A DNA stretch of 64,000 nucleotides from Neobacillus notoginsengisoli (GTDB lineage Bacteria; Bacillota; Bacilli; Bacillales; Cytobacillaceae). The position numbers were made by a program, and so were the translations under genes. Below are positions 1 to 8,511 of this stretch, one piece after another. The notes under the pieces are model-generated. The model was given only the letters and a program-made list of their open reading frames with translations, had not been told where the DNA came from and searched no databases. The stretch lies in assembly GCF_003515685.1 (NCBI RefSeq), contig NZ_QWEG01000008.1, forward strand, positions 124,001-188,000. Direction: 5' to 3'. Position 1 is the stretch's first letter; every line of letters begins with the position of its first letter.

Positions 1-1
1 T

Positions 2-379
2 GAGCAAATTGACATCTGGTACAACTCGAACATGCAAATGGACATCTCGAATGGGCGCAACCCGGACTGCCCGGCCTGTGGCAAAAGAAAGTTCGATTTC
101 CTCGATCGTTCATCGGATAAGCAGGTCGCCTTCACCGCTTTGTGCGGCCGTGACACGGTCCAGATCAATCCTCGCAAAAAGAACCCCGTTGAGCTTGAAA
201 AGCTGGCGAATATATTGAGAGAGGCGGGCAAAGTCACCGCCGCCAACCCGTTCCTGCTTAAATTCGAGCCAGACGAGCGAATCAGCATGGTGTTTTTCAA
301 AGACGGCCGCGTCCTCATCCACGGCACAAACGATTTAGCTGAGGCGAAGTCGTACTTTGCGAGGTATGCCGGGGCATGA
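2..379 (+). CDS. ThiF/MoeB-family adenylyltransferase, C-terminal part (cut by window edge)
   Basis: The reading frame is open from the first bases of the window, so the 5' end lies outside; an internal ATG at 32 is not the real start. The visible 125 residues carry the second zinc-binding CPACG pair, a GRDTVQI stretch, and the closing pattern NPFLLKF...DGRVLIHGTND. This is the usual end of ThiF/MoeB/HesA E1-like enzymes, which adenylate the C-terminal Gly-Gly of a small sulfur carrier (ThiS or MoaD) for thiazole or molybdopterin synthesis. The wording is closer to ThiF than to MoeB, but the catalytic part is not visible, so the exact substrate is open. No terminator is obvious; the next 700 bases are repeats. 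Confidence 0.85.
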   Translation, partial: EQIDIWYNSNMQMDISNGRNPDCPACGKRKFDFLDRSSDKQVAFTALCGRDTVQINPRKKNPVELEKLANILREAGKVTAANPFLLKFEPDERISMVFFKDGRVLIHGTNDLAEAKSYFARYAGA

Positions 380-1080
380 GGCGAAGTAGGGATTTGTTTG
401 CAAAATTTGTTAAGCTACTGGTGCAATCATGAAATTCGGTCGTTGAGACGGGCGTGTTTTTTGAACTCTTAGATTTCAGTCGGTTAGAGGTGTTCTCTAA
501 GGCCGAATTTCGGAAGCTTTCACGTTTCGGTCTTAGAGGAGGGTTCTCTAATCCCAAATGCCGAAAATTTACTTGTTACGGTCGTAGTGAAAGGTTCTCT
601 AAGCCCGAATGCCGAAAATTTTCTTGTTTCGGTCGTAGAGAAGGGTTCTCTAAGCCCATATTCCTGAAATTTTTCTGTTTCGGTCGTAGAAAAGCGTTCT
701 CTAATCCCGAATTTCGGAGTTTGTTTAGCTTATAGTCGTTGAAAGGATTGTTGACGCCTTTTGCACCGAAAAATTAATTGAAAAGTCACCAAGCTTAGTT
801 CTTGGTGCCCTTTCAGCCTAAGAATTTTGCGAAACGTCGCCAAGAGTGTTTTATGCTGCCTTTTCAACTGACAAAGCCGGCGAAAGGGCGCCAATCGAGT
901 TTGTTGGAGTCTTCAGCGCATCAATTCTTCGTTATGCCGCCAACAAGAAGCCGGGAAATCGATATCGTCATTTGAAAGCTCTGCCTTATTCATGCTTCGG
1001 CGGGATGTTTTTTTTGCAAAAGGGTTAGGGTATAGGTATAAGAAGAATGAATTTCGCTGCGGCTGACATGGGGAGACACT
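380..1080. repeat. Gene-free gap with two 51-bp tandem arrays
   Basis: Two arrays fill this gap. In the first (about 454-735) the block GTTCTCTA starts at 492, 543, 594, 645 and 696, an exact 51-bp period; units carry CCGAAA...TTTCGG inverted repeats. In the second (about 780-945) the word CACCAAG/CGCCAAG recurs at 787, 838, 889 and about 938, again about 51 bp, paired with its complement (CTTGGTG). Because 51 is divisible by three, the first array stays open for 93 codons, but the deduced peptide is just the repeat and has no convincing ribosome binding site. I see no other gene here. Confidence 0.8.
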
Positions 1081-2592
1081 ATGCTGAAACGGAGAATTGA
1101 GTTTTTATTTGTGATTGCGCTGACGGTTTGTTTGTATATGATTGTGTATACAAACGTGCAGCCGCTTTGGAAGCTGGGGTTCGCCCTCTTGTATGCGGGG
1201 ATTATTTTAGTCAGCGTTTTTTCGCTTATGCTTGAGAACCGGTCGGCGCAGCATACGCTCCTCTGGATTTATGTGCTGCTGTTCATCCCGCTTCTTGGCT
1301 ACATTTTTTATTTGTATTCGGGGCAGCTGCTGCTGAAGGGCTATTTGTTCAAAACAAAGCGCCAGCTGAACCGAAACCAGTGGGAGCGGATGATGCGGTC
1401 GGAAACGACGCCGGATTTGACTTTCCTGGTCGATAACCAGGAGAATTTTGCGAATTTTGCCGGGAAGGTCGCGATGACGCCAATCAGTACCGCTTCCAGG
1501 TCGGTGATTTTGAAAAATGGCAAGGAAACGTTCGGCCAGATCAAAGACCAGCTTCGCGGGGCAAAATCGTTCATTCACATTGAATATTATATATTCCGGT
1601 CCGACCGGCTTGGCCGGGAAATTATCGATATCCTGATCGACAAGGCGGAAGCGGGCGTTGAGGTACGGTTCATCTTTGACGCGGCGGGCAGCCGCTCGCT
1701 CGTTGCGGCTGATTTGAGGGCGATGAAGGAAGCAGGCATTAAGGCGATTCCATTCTCGCCGCTTAAGTTCGGATTCTTTAACCAGAAATTCAATTTCCGC
1801 AATCACCGGAAAATTATTATTATTGATGGCAAAATTGGCTTTGTCGGCGGTCTGAATGTCGGCGTTGAATATCTTGGCGAAGACGAGGAAATCGGCTATT
1901 GGCGAGACACGCATATGATGCTGGAAGGGGAAGCGGTATACACGCTGCATACAATCTTTCTGCTCGATTGGGAGTATGTGAGCGGCGAGAAAATGCTCGA
2001 TACCGACTTGCTTAAGAAGCATCCGATTGAGGATAGTGTGCTGGATGGGGCGATTCAGGTCGTGGCGAGCGGGCCAGATACACAGCAAGGGATTATGGGT
2101 GACTTTTTCTATGCAATGATGGCGGCGGCCAAGCATTCGATCTGGATTGCCACGCCGTATTTCGTTCCGGACGAGTCAATTCGGACGGCACTAAGGATTG
2201 CCGCGACAAAGGGGCTTGAAGTCCGGATTATGGTGCCGGAAATAAACGACAGCTTCCTTACTCAATATGCGACGAGGTCGTATTTTCCGGAGTTGCTTCG
2301 TTATGGTGCCGAAATTTACTCCTATCAAAAAGGCTTCCTGCACCAAAAAGTCATCATCGTAGACGGGAATTTAGCTTCAATCGGCACAGCCAACATGGAC
2401 ATGCGCAGCTTCCACCTGAATTTCGAGGTCAACGTCTTTCTATACGGCACAAGCTCGATCCGCGACCTCGTCGAACACTACGAACAAGACATCGAACACA
2501 GCGAAAAAATCGGCGCCGTCGACTTCTACAAAAGAGGACTCTGGAACCGCACAAAAGAATCATTCGCCCGACTATTCTCGGGAGTGCTGTGA
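1081..2592 (+). CDS. cls: Cardiolipin synthase (phospholipase D superfamily)
   Basis: Joins two phosphatidylglycerol molecules into cardiolipin and glycerol at the cytoplasmic membrane. The 503-residue product has the bacterial Cls layout: two N-terminal membrane segments (about residues 8-26 and 38-60), then two phospholipase D domains. The catalytic HxK motifs are visible as NHRKIIIIDG (His about 242) and LHQKVIIVDG (His about 421), the latter followed by GTANMDMRS. Length is typical. A GGGGAG sequence lies 8 bases before the ATG. The stop codon runs straight into a palindromic repeat (2591-2655), which is the only candidate transcription end. Confidence 0.96.
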   Translation: MLKRRIEFLFVIALTVCLYMIVYTNVQPLWKLGFALLYAGIILVSVFSLMLENRSAQHTLLWIYVLLFIPLLGYIFYLYSGQLLLKGYLFKTKRQLNRNQWERMMRSETTPDLTFLVDNQENFANFAGKVAMTPISTASRSVILKNGKETFGQIKDQLRGAKSFIHIEYYIFRSDRLGREIIDILIDKAEAGVEVRFIFDAAGSRSLVAADLRAMKEAGIKAIPFSPLKFGFFNQKFNFRNHRKIIIIDGKIGFVGGLNVGVEYLGEDEEIGYWRDTHMMLEGEAVYTLHTIFLLDWEYVSGEKMLDTDLLKKHPIEDSVLDGAIQVVASGPDTQQGIMGDFFYAMMAAAKHSIWIATPYFVPDESIRTALRIAATKGLEVRIMVPEINDSFLTQYATRSYFPELLRYGAEIYSYQKGFLHQKVIIVDGNLASIGTANMDMRSFHLNFEVNVFLYGTSSIRDLVEHYEQDIEHSEKIGAVDFYKRGLWNRTKESFARLFSGVL

Positions 2593-2655
2593 GGCAGGGG
2601 ACGGTTCCAGTGCTTCATTCGGGAGGCGAAAGAAGCAGCAGAACCGTCCCCGTGC
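2591..2655. repeat. REP-1 palindromic repeat (copy 1)
   Basis: Imperfect inverted repeat of the family with arms GGGGACGGTTC and GAACCGTCCCC around a variable loop containing GCTTCATTCG and CGAAAGAAGC. It starts within the cls stop codon. Can form a long hairpin, so it may end or stabilise the cls transcript. Confidence 0.85.
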
Positions 2656-2725
2656 ATCCCCGTGCTTTCTTAAACATTGGGTTAGCGGTAAAATATAGTA
2701 GGAATTTGTTGCAGGAGGGATTGTA

Positions 2726-3553
2726 ATGGATGCAATGCAGGAGCGTATTATTTCGGAGTTGCATGTGAAGCCGGTGATTGATCCGAAAGAGGAAATCAGC
2801 AACCGGATTGGATTTTTGAAGGATTATTGCAAGAAGGCTGGAGCGAGGGGGTTTGTGCTCGGGATTAGCGGCGGGCAGGATTCGACGCTCGCTGGCCGGC
2901 TTGCGCAGCTTGCGGCCGAGGAGCTTCGGGAAGAAGGTTATGAAGCCAAGTTCATCGCAATCCGTCTGCCGTACGGTTTGCAGAAGGATGAAGACGATGC
3001 GCAGCTCGCGCTTGATTTTATTAAAGCGGATGAGGAGTATACGTTTAATATCAAGGATGCTGTTGATGCGGTGAAAGCGGAGTATGAGCGGGCCGGGACA
3101 GGACAAGTGCTCGCCGACTTCCAAAAGGGAAACGTCAAGGCGCGCATGCGGATGATTGCCCAGTATGCATATGCCGGCATGAACGGGCTGCTTGTCGTCG
3201 GCACGGACCATGCGGCCGAAGCGGTAACAGGTTTCTTCACGAAGCATGGTGACGGAGCCGCCGATGTATTCCCGCTCACCGGACTGAACAAGCGCCAGGG
3301 ACGGGAACTAATGAAAGAGCTTGGCGCGGTCGAACGGCTTTACTTGAAAGAGCCGACAGCTGACCTGCTCGACCACGTACCTCTGCAATCTGACGAAACA
3401 GAACTCGGTATCTCTTACGACGTCATCGATGACTACCTTGAAGGCAAACAAATTGCGGAAGAAGACGCTGCCAAAATCGCAAAGCGCTTCACCATCTCCG
3501 AACACAAACGCCACATGCCAGCCAGCATCCACAGCGAATGGTGGCAGAAATAA
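2726..3553 (+). CDS. nadE: Ammonia-dependent NAD+ synthetase
   Basis: Last step of NAD synthesis: amidation of deamido-NAD with ammonia and ATP in the cytosol. The 275 residues match the short, ammonia-using NadE class of Bacillus (no glutaminase domain). The ATP pyrophosphatase P-loop SGGQDST is at residues 48-54. Other family signatures are the [21 protein letters not shown] stretch and [15 protein letters not shown] sequence lies 6 bases before the ATG. It stands alone between two palindromic repeats, the second one starting directly after its stop. Confidence 0.97.
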   Translation: MDAMQERIISELHVKPVIDPKEEISNRIGFLKDYCKKAGARGFVLGISGGQDSTLAGRLAQLAAEELREEGYEAKFIAIRLPYGLQKDEDDAQLALDFIKADEEYTFNIKDAVDAVKAEYERAGTGQVLADFQKGNVKARMRMIAQYAYAGMNGLLVVGTDHAAEAVTGFFTKHGDGAADVFPLTGLNKRQGRELMKELGAVERLYLKEPTADLLDHVPLQSDETELGISYDVIDDYLEGKQIAEEDAAKIAKRFTISEHKRHMPASIHSEWWQK

Positions 3554-3665
3554 TGAGGCAGGGGACGGTTCCAGCGCTTCATTCGGGTTCCGAATGAAGC
3601 AGCAGAACCGTCCCCTTGCTTCTTTCGAGAGGCGAATGAAGCAGTAGAACCGTCCCCGTGCTTCA
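3554..3665. repeat. REP-1 palindromic repeats (compound copy 2)
   Basis: One full REP-1 unit (GGGGACGGTTC...GAACCGTCCCC) followed by a second half unit (CGAATGAAGCAGTAGAACCGTCCCC). It begins at the base after the nadE stop codon. A GTG at 3658 inside this repeat could be misread as the start of the following gene. Confidence 0.85.
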
Positions 3666-3792
3666 CCCTACTTCACAAATTGTTTTGGGAATCTTCATAA
3701 TTCTGCTATATTCGGTTCTGTTTTTTGGGGCTGGGGCTTTTATAATGGAGGAAATCGGATTGTGGGGGAGGTTGGGTGTGTTGGAGGATCGG

Positions 3793-4989
3793 ATGACGGA
3801 GTGGCGGTTTCTTGTGTATGTGATGGGGGCGGTTATGGCGCTGTTGGGAATTCATGTTTTTCATCCCCAGCTAGTAAAAATCTATGACCCGGTAAACTAT
3901 GTGTCGTTTCATGCGCTCCTTGAGCTTTCAAGCATATCCATCTCCTTTTTAATTGTGCTGTATTGCTGGCGGAAGCTTGAACAAAACAAGTCGGCTAAGC
4001 TGCTCATTCTTCTATTTGCCTTTTTCACTGTGGGAATGGTGGACCTGCTTCACACGCTAAGCTTCAAAGGGATGCCGCACTTCCTGACCGAAAGCTCTGT
4101 GGCAAAAGCAACCTGTTTCTGGGTGTTTGCTCGAATGGTTGAAGCCGCCTTGATTCTGACAGTCCTGGTCATGCCGGAAATAAGGGTGAGAAAAGACTGG
4201 CGGAAGCATGTTCTTGCGGCGTCTTTTCTGCTTGTAATAGTGATTGCGGCAGTTGTCTTTACGTTTGAAAACAGCCTGCCTGTCCTGGTCGTCGAAGGGC
4301 AGGGGACGACATCCCTGAAAAACGGGCTTGAATATTTCATCAGCTTCCTGCATTTCCTGTCACTCATCGTCTGCCTGTACCGTTACTATCTTGAAAAAAG
4401 CACAACCTACTTAAATCTGGCGCTCGCCTTCACTTATTTGTTTTTATCGGAAATGATCTTCACCGTCTACCAAAGCGTAGTCGATCTCGATAACTTTTCC
4501 GGCCACATTTTCAAGGTGCTCGGCTATTATTTTATCTTAAAGGGACTTTATTTATTGCTCAAACCAGAGAAAAAGAGCAGCGCGGAATCGATTATGAAGC
4601 AAAGCCCAGGAGCTGTTTTTTCTTTTGCAAAAATGGACGGCCGCTTTATCTTTTCCTATATTGATGGGGGCTTGCTCGGCGAGATGGGTTTGAAGCCTTG
4701 CCAAATGGCCGGCACGCAAGTCGAAGACCTCCTTCCGCCGGCGGCAGGCGCGGTCATCGACCATTGCAATGACAGTTGGGAGTCCGGTGACAAACACACC
4801 TTTACAGCATTCCTGAAAGGCCGGCACCTGATCATCTCCCTCGCCCCCATTATTAAAGAGGGCATTGTCATTGAAATAGCCGGCACCGCCACAGACATAT
4901 CAACCTTTATCCAAAGCGCGGCAACACCAGCAAAAACGAGGCCAATGGCGGGTGAAGCACAAGAGGAAAGAATGCTGCAAACCTTGTAA
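3793..4989 (+). CDS. MASE3-domain membrane sensor protein without enzymatic output domain
   Basis: The 398-residue product starts with a multi-pass membrane region resembling MASE3, a sensory domain usually fused to histidine kinases or diguanylate cyclases; the family wording FHALLEL..., DLLHTLSFKGMPHF and FWVFARMVEA is visible. About seven hydrophobic segments fill residues 1-260. The last 130 residues look like a PAS-type domain (GAVFSFAKMDGRFIFSY), after which the protein ends without kinase, GGDEF or EAL motifs. I chose the ATG at 3793 because GGAGG sits 6 bases upstream. A longer frame from GTG 3658 would start inside a dispersed repeat and upstream of a TATATT box at 3707. Ligand and partner are unknown. 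Confidence 0.7.
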   Translation: MTEWRFLVYVMGAVMALLGIHVFHPQLVKIYDPVNYVSFHALLELSSISISFLIVLYCWRKLEQNKSAKLLILLFAFFTVGMVDLLHTLSFKGMPHFLTESSVAKATCFWVFARMVEAALILTVLVMPEIRVRKDWRKHVLAASFLLVIVIAAVVFTFENSLPVLVVEGQGTTSLKNGLEYFISFLHFLSLIVCLYRYYLEKSTTYLNLALAFTYLFLSEMIFTVYQSVVDLDNFSGHIFKVLGYYFILKGLYLLLKPEKKSSAESIMKQSPGAVFSFAKMDGRFIFSYIDGGLLGEMGLKPCQMAGTQVEDLLPPAAGAVIDHCNDSWESGDKHTFTAFLKGRHLIISLAPIIKEGIVIEIAGTATDISTFIQSAATPAKTRPMAGEAQEERMLQTL

Positions 4990-5009
4990 AAAAAAATGCT
5001 TTGAAAAAA

Positions 5010-5062
5010 GTGCCTGGCACCCTGGTGGGACAAAAAACGCCCAACCATGGTGCCAGGCACTT
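5010..5062. repeat. REP-2 palindromic repeat (copy 1), probable terminator
   Basis: Arms GTGCCTGGCACC and GGTGCCAGGCAC enclose a GGTGGGACAAAAAACG-type loop. The left side is preceded by an A run and the right by TTTG, so it can work as a transcription end for the preceding gene. The same element recurs at 18313, 49519 and 52326. Confidence 0.8.
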
Positions 5063-5129
5063 TGCATTCTGTATCCAGATTGTTCCGTTGACAAACGGGG
5101 CAGGCTCCTTTATCCTTGATTAGTACTTT

Positions 5130-5158
5130 TTGATTACATTAAAATTTAATTCTATAAT
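5130..5158 (+). promoter_or_regulatory. SigA-type promoter of the lysine-permease leader
   Basis: TTGATT (5130-5135) and a perfect TATAAT (5153-5158) are separated by exactly 17 bases. Transcription would start near 5165, at the beginning of the riboswitch. Confidence 0.8.
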
Positions 5159-5164
5159 CCTCAT

Positions 5165-5350
5165 CAGCTCAAGATGAGGTAGAGGTCGCGGTTTTTATGA
5201 GTAATCCGGAAGAGGGGCAGGGATCCCTGTGAGGCCGGATGAAAGGATCAATCGCCGAAGCGCTGCAGGTCTCTGTCTGCGGCAGCTGGGACTGTATCCG
5301 AATAGGTGCAGGACTGTCATGGGAGAGCCATGATGAACTATCCGTTTTGT
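5165..5350 (+). ncRNA. Lysine riboswitch (L box)
   Basis: The leader shows L-box features in order: GAGGTAGAGGTCGCG at the 5' end, the ATCGCCGAAG block, GCAGGTCTCTGTCTGC, the GGCAGCTGGGACTGT segment, GGACTGTCA, and the closing GGAGAGCCATGATGAACTATCC. In Firmicutes this aptamer binds lysine and then favours a terminator. The gene behind it is a basic amino acid permease, as expected from its B. subtilis counterpart yvsH. Ends are approximate because I aligned by eye. Confidence 0.88.
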
Positions 5351-5356
5351 CTGATG

Positions 5357-5397
5357 CGGCAGCCACATACTCCGTATCAGGGTGTGTTTTTTTGTGC
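5357..5397 (+). terminator. Riboswitch expression-platform terminator
   Basis: CTGATGCGG pairs (with G-U) with CCGTATCAG across a CAGCCACATACT loop, and a run of seven T follows after GGTGTG. Position directly behind the lysine aptamer fits lysine-induced attenuation. Confidence 0.65.
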
Positions 5398-5417
5398 GCA
5401 TTTTTTGCAAAACATTC

Positions 5418-5441
5418 GGAGTCGGTGCCCTCCGCTCCAAT
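5418..5441. repeat. Fragment of the 179-bp MITE-like element
   Basis: These 24 bases match the inner right part of the element at 24905-25083 with one difference (GGAGTCGGTGCCCTCCGYTCCAAT in both). The rest of the element is missing, so it is a remnant between the riboswitch terminator and the permease start. Confidence 0.55.
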
Positions 5442-5520
5442 AAACATAATAATTTTTTTGATAAAACGATAGATTCTCCACACTTGAGCACCGAGAGGAT
5501 ACAGGAAGGGGACCACTTAG

Positions 5521-6948
5521 ATGGAAAAGCAAGGCAAACTTGGTTTATGGATTTTAACGGCGCTTGTCGTTGGAAATATGGTTGGCTCGGGCATTTTTAT
5601 GCTGCCGAGCACATTGTCGGCGGCCGCAAGCCCGGCAGGCGTGCTGCTCGCATGGTGTTTGACCGGATTCGGCGTCCTGATGACGGTCCTCGTGTTCGGC
5701 AACCTCGCCATCCGCAAGCCGGAGCTTCAGGGCGGACCGCAAATTTATGCAAAAGCACTCTTCAAGCCGGGCACACAGGCTTCGACCTTGTCAGGCTTCA
5801 TGGCCACATGGGGCTATTGGATCGGGAATCTGGCTGGTAACATCGCCATCATTACGACGTTCGCAGGCTATCTTTCTACATTCTTCCCGATTCTGACAAG
5901 CCAGGCGAAATGGTTTGACATCGGCGGACTCACAATTAAGGTCGGCAACGGCTTGACGTTCATCGTCTGCACGATGCTGCTATGGGTGACCCACACGATC
6001 ATTTTGCGTGGAATCGAAAACGCGGGCAGGCTCAACTTTGCCGCCACGGCTGCGAAGGTGATTGGATTCGTGCTGTTCATCATCGTTGGCCTGTTCGCTT
6101 TTAGCAAAACAAATATCCTGCCGCTGACAGCGCCAAGAGTGGATGGAAGCGGCCAGACAATCGGGCTGCTCGGACAGGTGAACTCCGCCGCCCTGACAAC
6201 ACTATGGGCGTTCATCGGCGTCGAATCGGCCGTTGTCTTCGCCTCCAGGGCGAAACGGGCAGTCGACGTCAAACGGGCATCCATCCTTGGATTGCTGATC
6301 GCACTCGCGATTTACATCAGTATTTCGCTCCTTGTCATGGGCATGCTCGGCCAAGATGAACTGATTGCGTCCGATAAGCCGCTGATTGATGCCATTATCA
6401 AGGTACTCGGTCCGGTCGGCGGCCAGGCGCTCGCTGTGCTTGGACTAATCAGCCTGATCGGTTCGACACTCGGCTGGGTCATGCTGAGCGCGGAAATTCC
6501 GTTCCAGGCGGCGAAACAAGGCCTGTTCCTGCCTTCGTTCCTGAAGGAAAACAAAAAGGGCATCCCGGTCCGTTCGATGATCGTCACAAACGGGCTTGGC
6601 CAACTGTTCATATTTTCGACGATTTCGAATTCGATTTCACAAGCGTTTGAATTTGTCATCATTATTGCGACACTGTCGTACTTGGTTCCGTATCTCATCG
6701 CGTCGCTGTATCAGCTGAAGCTTGTGATCACAGGAGAGACGTATCTTGGCGACAAATCGCGCTTGTCCGATGGGATTATTGCGGCGATTTCGACGATTTA
6801 TTCCACCTTGGTCATTATCGGCGGAACAGCTGATCTGAAGACGTTCACCTTTGGGATGCTGCTGATTGTGAGCGGAATCTTCTTCTACGGCCCGCTTCGG
6901 AAGACAACTGCGGCAAATCTTGCTGGCAAAAAGAAACGTGCTGCTTGA
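5521..6948 (+). CDS. yvsH: Lysine/basic amino acid permease (APC superfamily, YvsH-like)
   Basis: A 475-residue integral membrane protein of the basic amino acid/polyamine antiporter family (APC superfamily), with about 12 membrane segments. The first helix carries the family's GNMVGSGIFMLP substrate-site motif (about residues 18-29). Later conserved pieces include WGYWIGNLAGN, LTTLWAFIGVESAVV and GWVMLSAEIP. The lysine riboswitch immediately upstream points to lysine as substrate, since expression would fall when lysine is plentiful; this favours uptake over export. B. subtilis YvsH has the same regulation and size. A GGAAGGGGACC sequence precedes the ATG. Related ArcD-type antiporters exchange arginine and ornithine, so the substrate remains an inference. 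Confidence 0.85.
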   Translation: MEKQGKLGLWILTALVVGNMVGSGIFMLPSTLSAAASPAGVLLAWCLTGFGVLMTVLVFGNLAIRKPELQGGPQIYAKALFKPGTQASTLSGFMATWGYWIGNLAGNIAIITTFAGYLSTFFPILTSQAKWFDIGGLTIKVGNGLTFIVCTMLLWVTHTIILRGIENAGRLNFAATAAKVIGFVLFIIVGLFAFSKTNILPLTAPRVDGSGQTIGLLGQVNSAALTTLWAFIGVESAVVFASRAKRAVDVKRASILGLLIALAIYISISLLVMGMLGQDELIASDKPLIDAIIKVLGPVGGQALAVLGLISLIGSTLGWVMLSAEIPFQAAKQGLFLPSFLKENKKGIPVRSMIVTNGLGQLFIFSTISNSISQAFEFVIIIATLSYLVPYLIASLYQLKLVITGETYLGDKSRLSDGIIAAISTIYSTLVIIGGTADLKTFTFGMLLIVSGIFFYGPLRKTTAANLAGKKKRAA

Positions 6949-6984
6949 AAGTAGCATAAATAGTCCCCGTGAAGTGGGACGATT

Positions 6985-7340
6985 TGAACAAATGTCTTCC
7001 GGACGAATGAACCCGGAATCTGGACGAATACCTGCCGAATCTGGACGAATGTCGGCCGAATTAGGACGAATGCGAAGTCCCCTTTAAGAATGAACGCCCC
7101 ATCCGGACGAATGACCCACGAATCCGGACGAATGCGTACCCAATCCGGATGAATAACCACTGGATTAAGATGAATGGCAGATCCGTTTGGGATGAACACC
7201 CCCATTTGAGCACTAAATCCGAACGAAATACCGCTCGATTTTGCCAAGTGGCAGTCGGTATAAGATTAATGATTCCATTCGGACGAAATCTTATCGAATG
7301 ACCGGCGAATTCGGATCGAAAACTCCCTAAATTTAGATGA
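6985..7340. repeat. Degenerate 21-bp tandem repeat array (GGACGAATG core)
   Basis: The words GGACGAATG/GGACGAATA recur about every 21 bases (for example units starting GGACGAATGAACCCGGAATCT and GGACGAATACCTGCCGAATCT), with longer interruptions near 7070 and 7190. Both strands stay open because 21 is divisible by three; no ribosome binding site supports a gene. The same core in reverse orientation forms arrays at 17285-17440 and 35220-35385. Confidence 0.8.
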
Positions 7341-7343
7341 ACG

Positions 7344-7382
7344 AAAAACAGCCTGCCAAGGAATTCCTGGCAGGCTGTTTTT
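7344..7382. terminator. Strong bidirectional terminator hairpin
   Basis: AAAAACAGCCTGCCA and TGGCAGGCTGTTTTT form a perfect 15-bp stem around a short loop with A and T tracts on the two sides. Confidence 0.85.
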
Positions 7383-7611
7383 ATGCCGAGCAAGTATTCT
7401 ACTGATGAAAGGATTCTTTATACTTTGTGGCCCAGCGGCAATTTTGGTTGGAGCTGCAAACGTTGCAACAAGTTTTGCGTGCAGGGACTTTTTTACTGTT
7501 GCCGGCTCGAGGGCGTGGACCACTTTTGCCAAAAAGAAGCACTTACGAACCTGTCTTTTCTATAAAACGATTAATCTCCAACAGGCAGGGTAAAATAATG
7601 ATAATTATCCT

Positions 7612-7640
7612 TTGACACGTGGCTGTTCCTGTAATATGAT
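7612..7640 (+). promoter_or_regulatory. SigA-type promoter of tcyABC
   Basis: TTGACA (7612-7617) and TATGAT (7635-7640) with a 17-base spacer, 43 bases before the tcyA start. The 230 bases between the preceding terminator and this promoter hold no gene I can support. Confidence 0.8.
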
Positions 7641-7683
7641 ATTTAATGTTGACCAAACCAATAAGAATTAGGGGAGATTAAAT

Positions 7684-8511
7684 GTGAAGAGGTTATCTTT
7701 GCTGTTTGCACTAATGCTGAGTCTTGTTTTCGTTGTTGCTGCGTGTGGTTCGAATGACGGTGACAATGCGAAAAACAATAAAAATAATGAAGAAACGAAG
7801 AGCGGGAATGATGTGCTCGCGAAAGTGAAGAAGGAAGGAAAGCTTGTTGTTGGGACGGAGGGGACTTATCCGCCGTTTACGTTTCATGATGACAAGGGCA
7901 AGCTGACTGGCTTTGATGTTGAGGTTGCCGAGGAGGTTGCGAAGCGTCTCGGTGTGAAGGCGCAGTTCTTGGAGACGCAGTGGGATGCGATTTTCGGCGG
8001 ACTTGATGCGAAGCGTTTTGATATGATTGCGAACCAGGTTGGAATTAAACCGGAACGCGAGGAAAAGTACTTGTTCTCGATTCCTTATATCACGTCGACT
8101 GCTGTGCTGATTGCGCACAATGATAATGATAAAGTGAAGTCGTTTGATGATATGAAGGGCCTTAAGTCTGCGCAGTCGATGACAAGTAACTATGCGGATA
8201 TCGCAAGGGAACACGGTGCTGAGATTGTCAGTGTCGAGGGCTTCAACCAGGCGATTGAGCTGATCAATTCGAAGCGGGCCGATGTGACGGTGAACGACAA
8301 TCTGTCTTTCCTTGATTTCAAAAAGAAGCGCCCGGATGCGAAGGTGAAAATTGTCGCGACGTCTGGCAATGCTTCAAAGAGCGGTCTCATGTTCCGCAAA
8401 GACAGCGAGTCGCTTGTGAAGGAAGTAGACAAGGCGCTTGAAGAGATAATCAAGGACGGCACATACGATAAAATTTCCGAGAAATGGTTTGGCGAGAATG
8501 TACTTGAATAG
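7684..8511 (+). CDS. tcyA: Cystine ABC transporter, substrate-binding lipoprotein
   Basis: Extracellular binding protein of an amino acid importer. Residues 1-20 are a lipoprotein signal peptide ending VVAAC, so Cys21 would be lipidated. The mature part is a family 3 solute-binding protein: [15 protein letters not shown]...[40 protein letters not shown], and the end [14 protein letters not shown]. It agrees in wording and length with B. subtilis TcyA, and the order binding protein-permease-ATPase is that of tcyABC. Start is GTG with GGGGAG 8 bases upstream. Cystine is inferred from the family; related proteins bind other polar amino acids. Confidence 0.88.
   Translation: MKRLSLLFALMLSLVFVVAACGSNDGDNAKNNKNNEETKSGNDVLAKVKKEGKLVVGTEGTYPPFTFHDDKGKLTGFDVEVAEEVAKRLGVKAQFLETQWDAIFGGLDAKRFDMIANQVGIKPEREEKYLFSIPYITSTAVLIAHNDNDKVKSFDDMKGLKSAQSMTSNYADIAREHGAEIVSVEGFNQAIELINSKRADVTVNDNLSFLDFKKKRPDAKVKIVATSGNASKSGLMFRKDSESLVKEVDKALEEIIKDGTYDKISEKWFGENVLE

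Noticed and set aside
454-735. 93-codon frame with Cys-Phe-rich repeats (CRKFSCFGRR)
   Set aside because: Looks like a repeat protein, but it is the 51-bp array read in frame; no ribosome binding site was found.
1207-2136. 309-codon frame antisense to cls
   Set aside because: Shadow of a clear cls gene; composition not protein-like and no start signal.
3658-3792. Longer start (GTG) for the MASE3 gene
   Set aside because: Start would lie inside a REP-1 repeat with no ribosome binding site; ATG 3793 has GGAGG at 6 bases.
5382-5840. 152-codon frame overlapping the riboswitch tail and the permease start
   Set aside because: Out of frame with the well supported permease and without family features.
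7405-7593. 62-codon frame before tcyA (MKGFFILCGPAAILVG...)
   Set aside because: Hydrophobic start is suggestive, but there is no ribosome binding site and the end is not protein-like.
7390-7611. A riboswitch or T box before tcyABC
   Set aside because: No S-box or T-box core motifs are visible; only a plain promoter at 7612.
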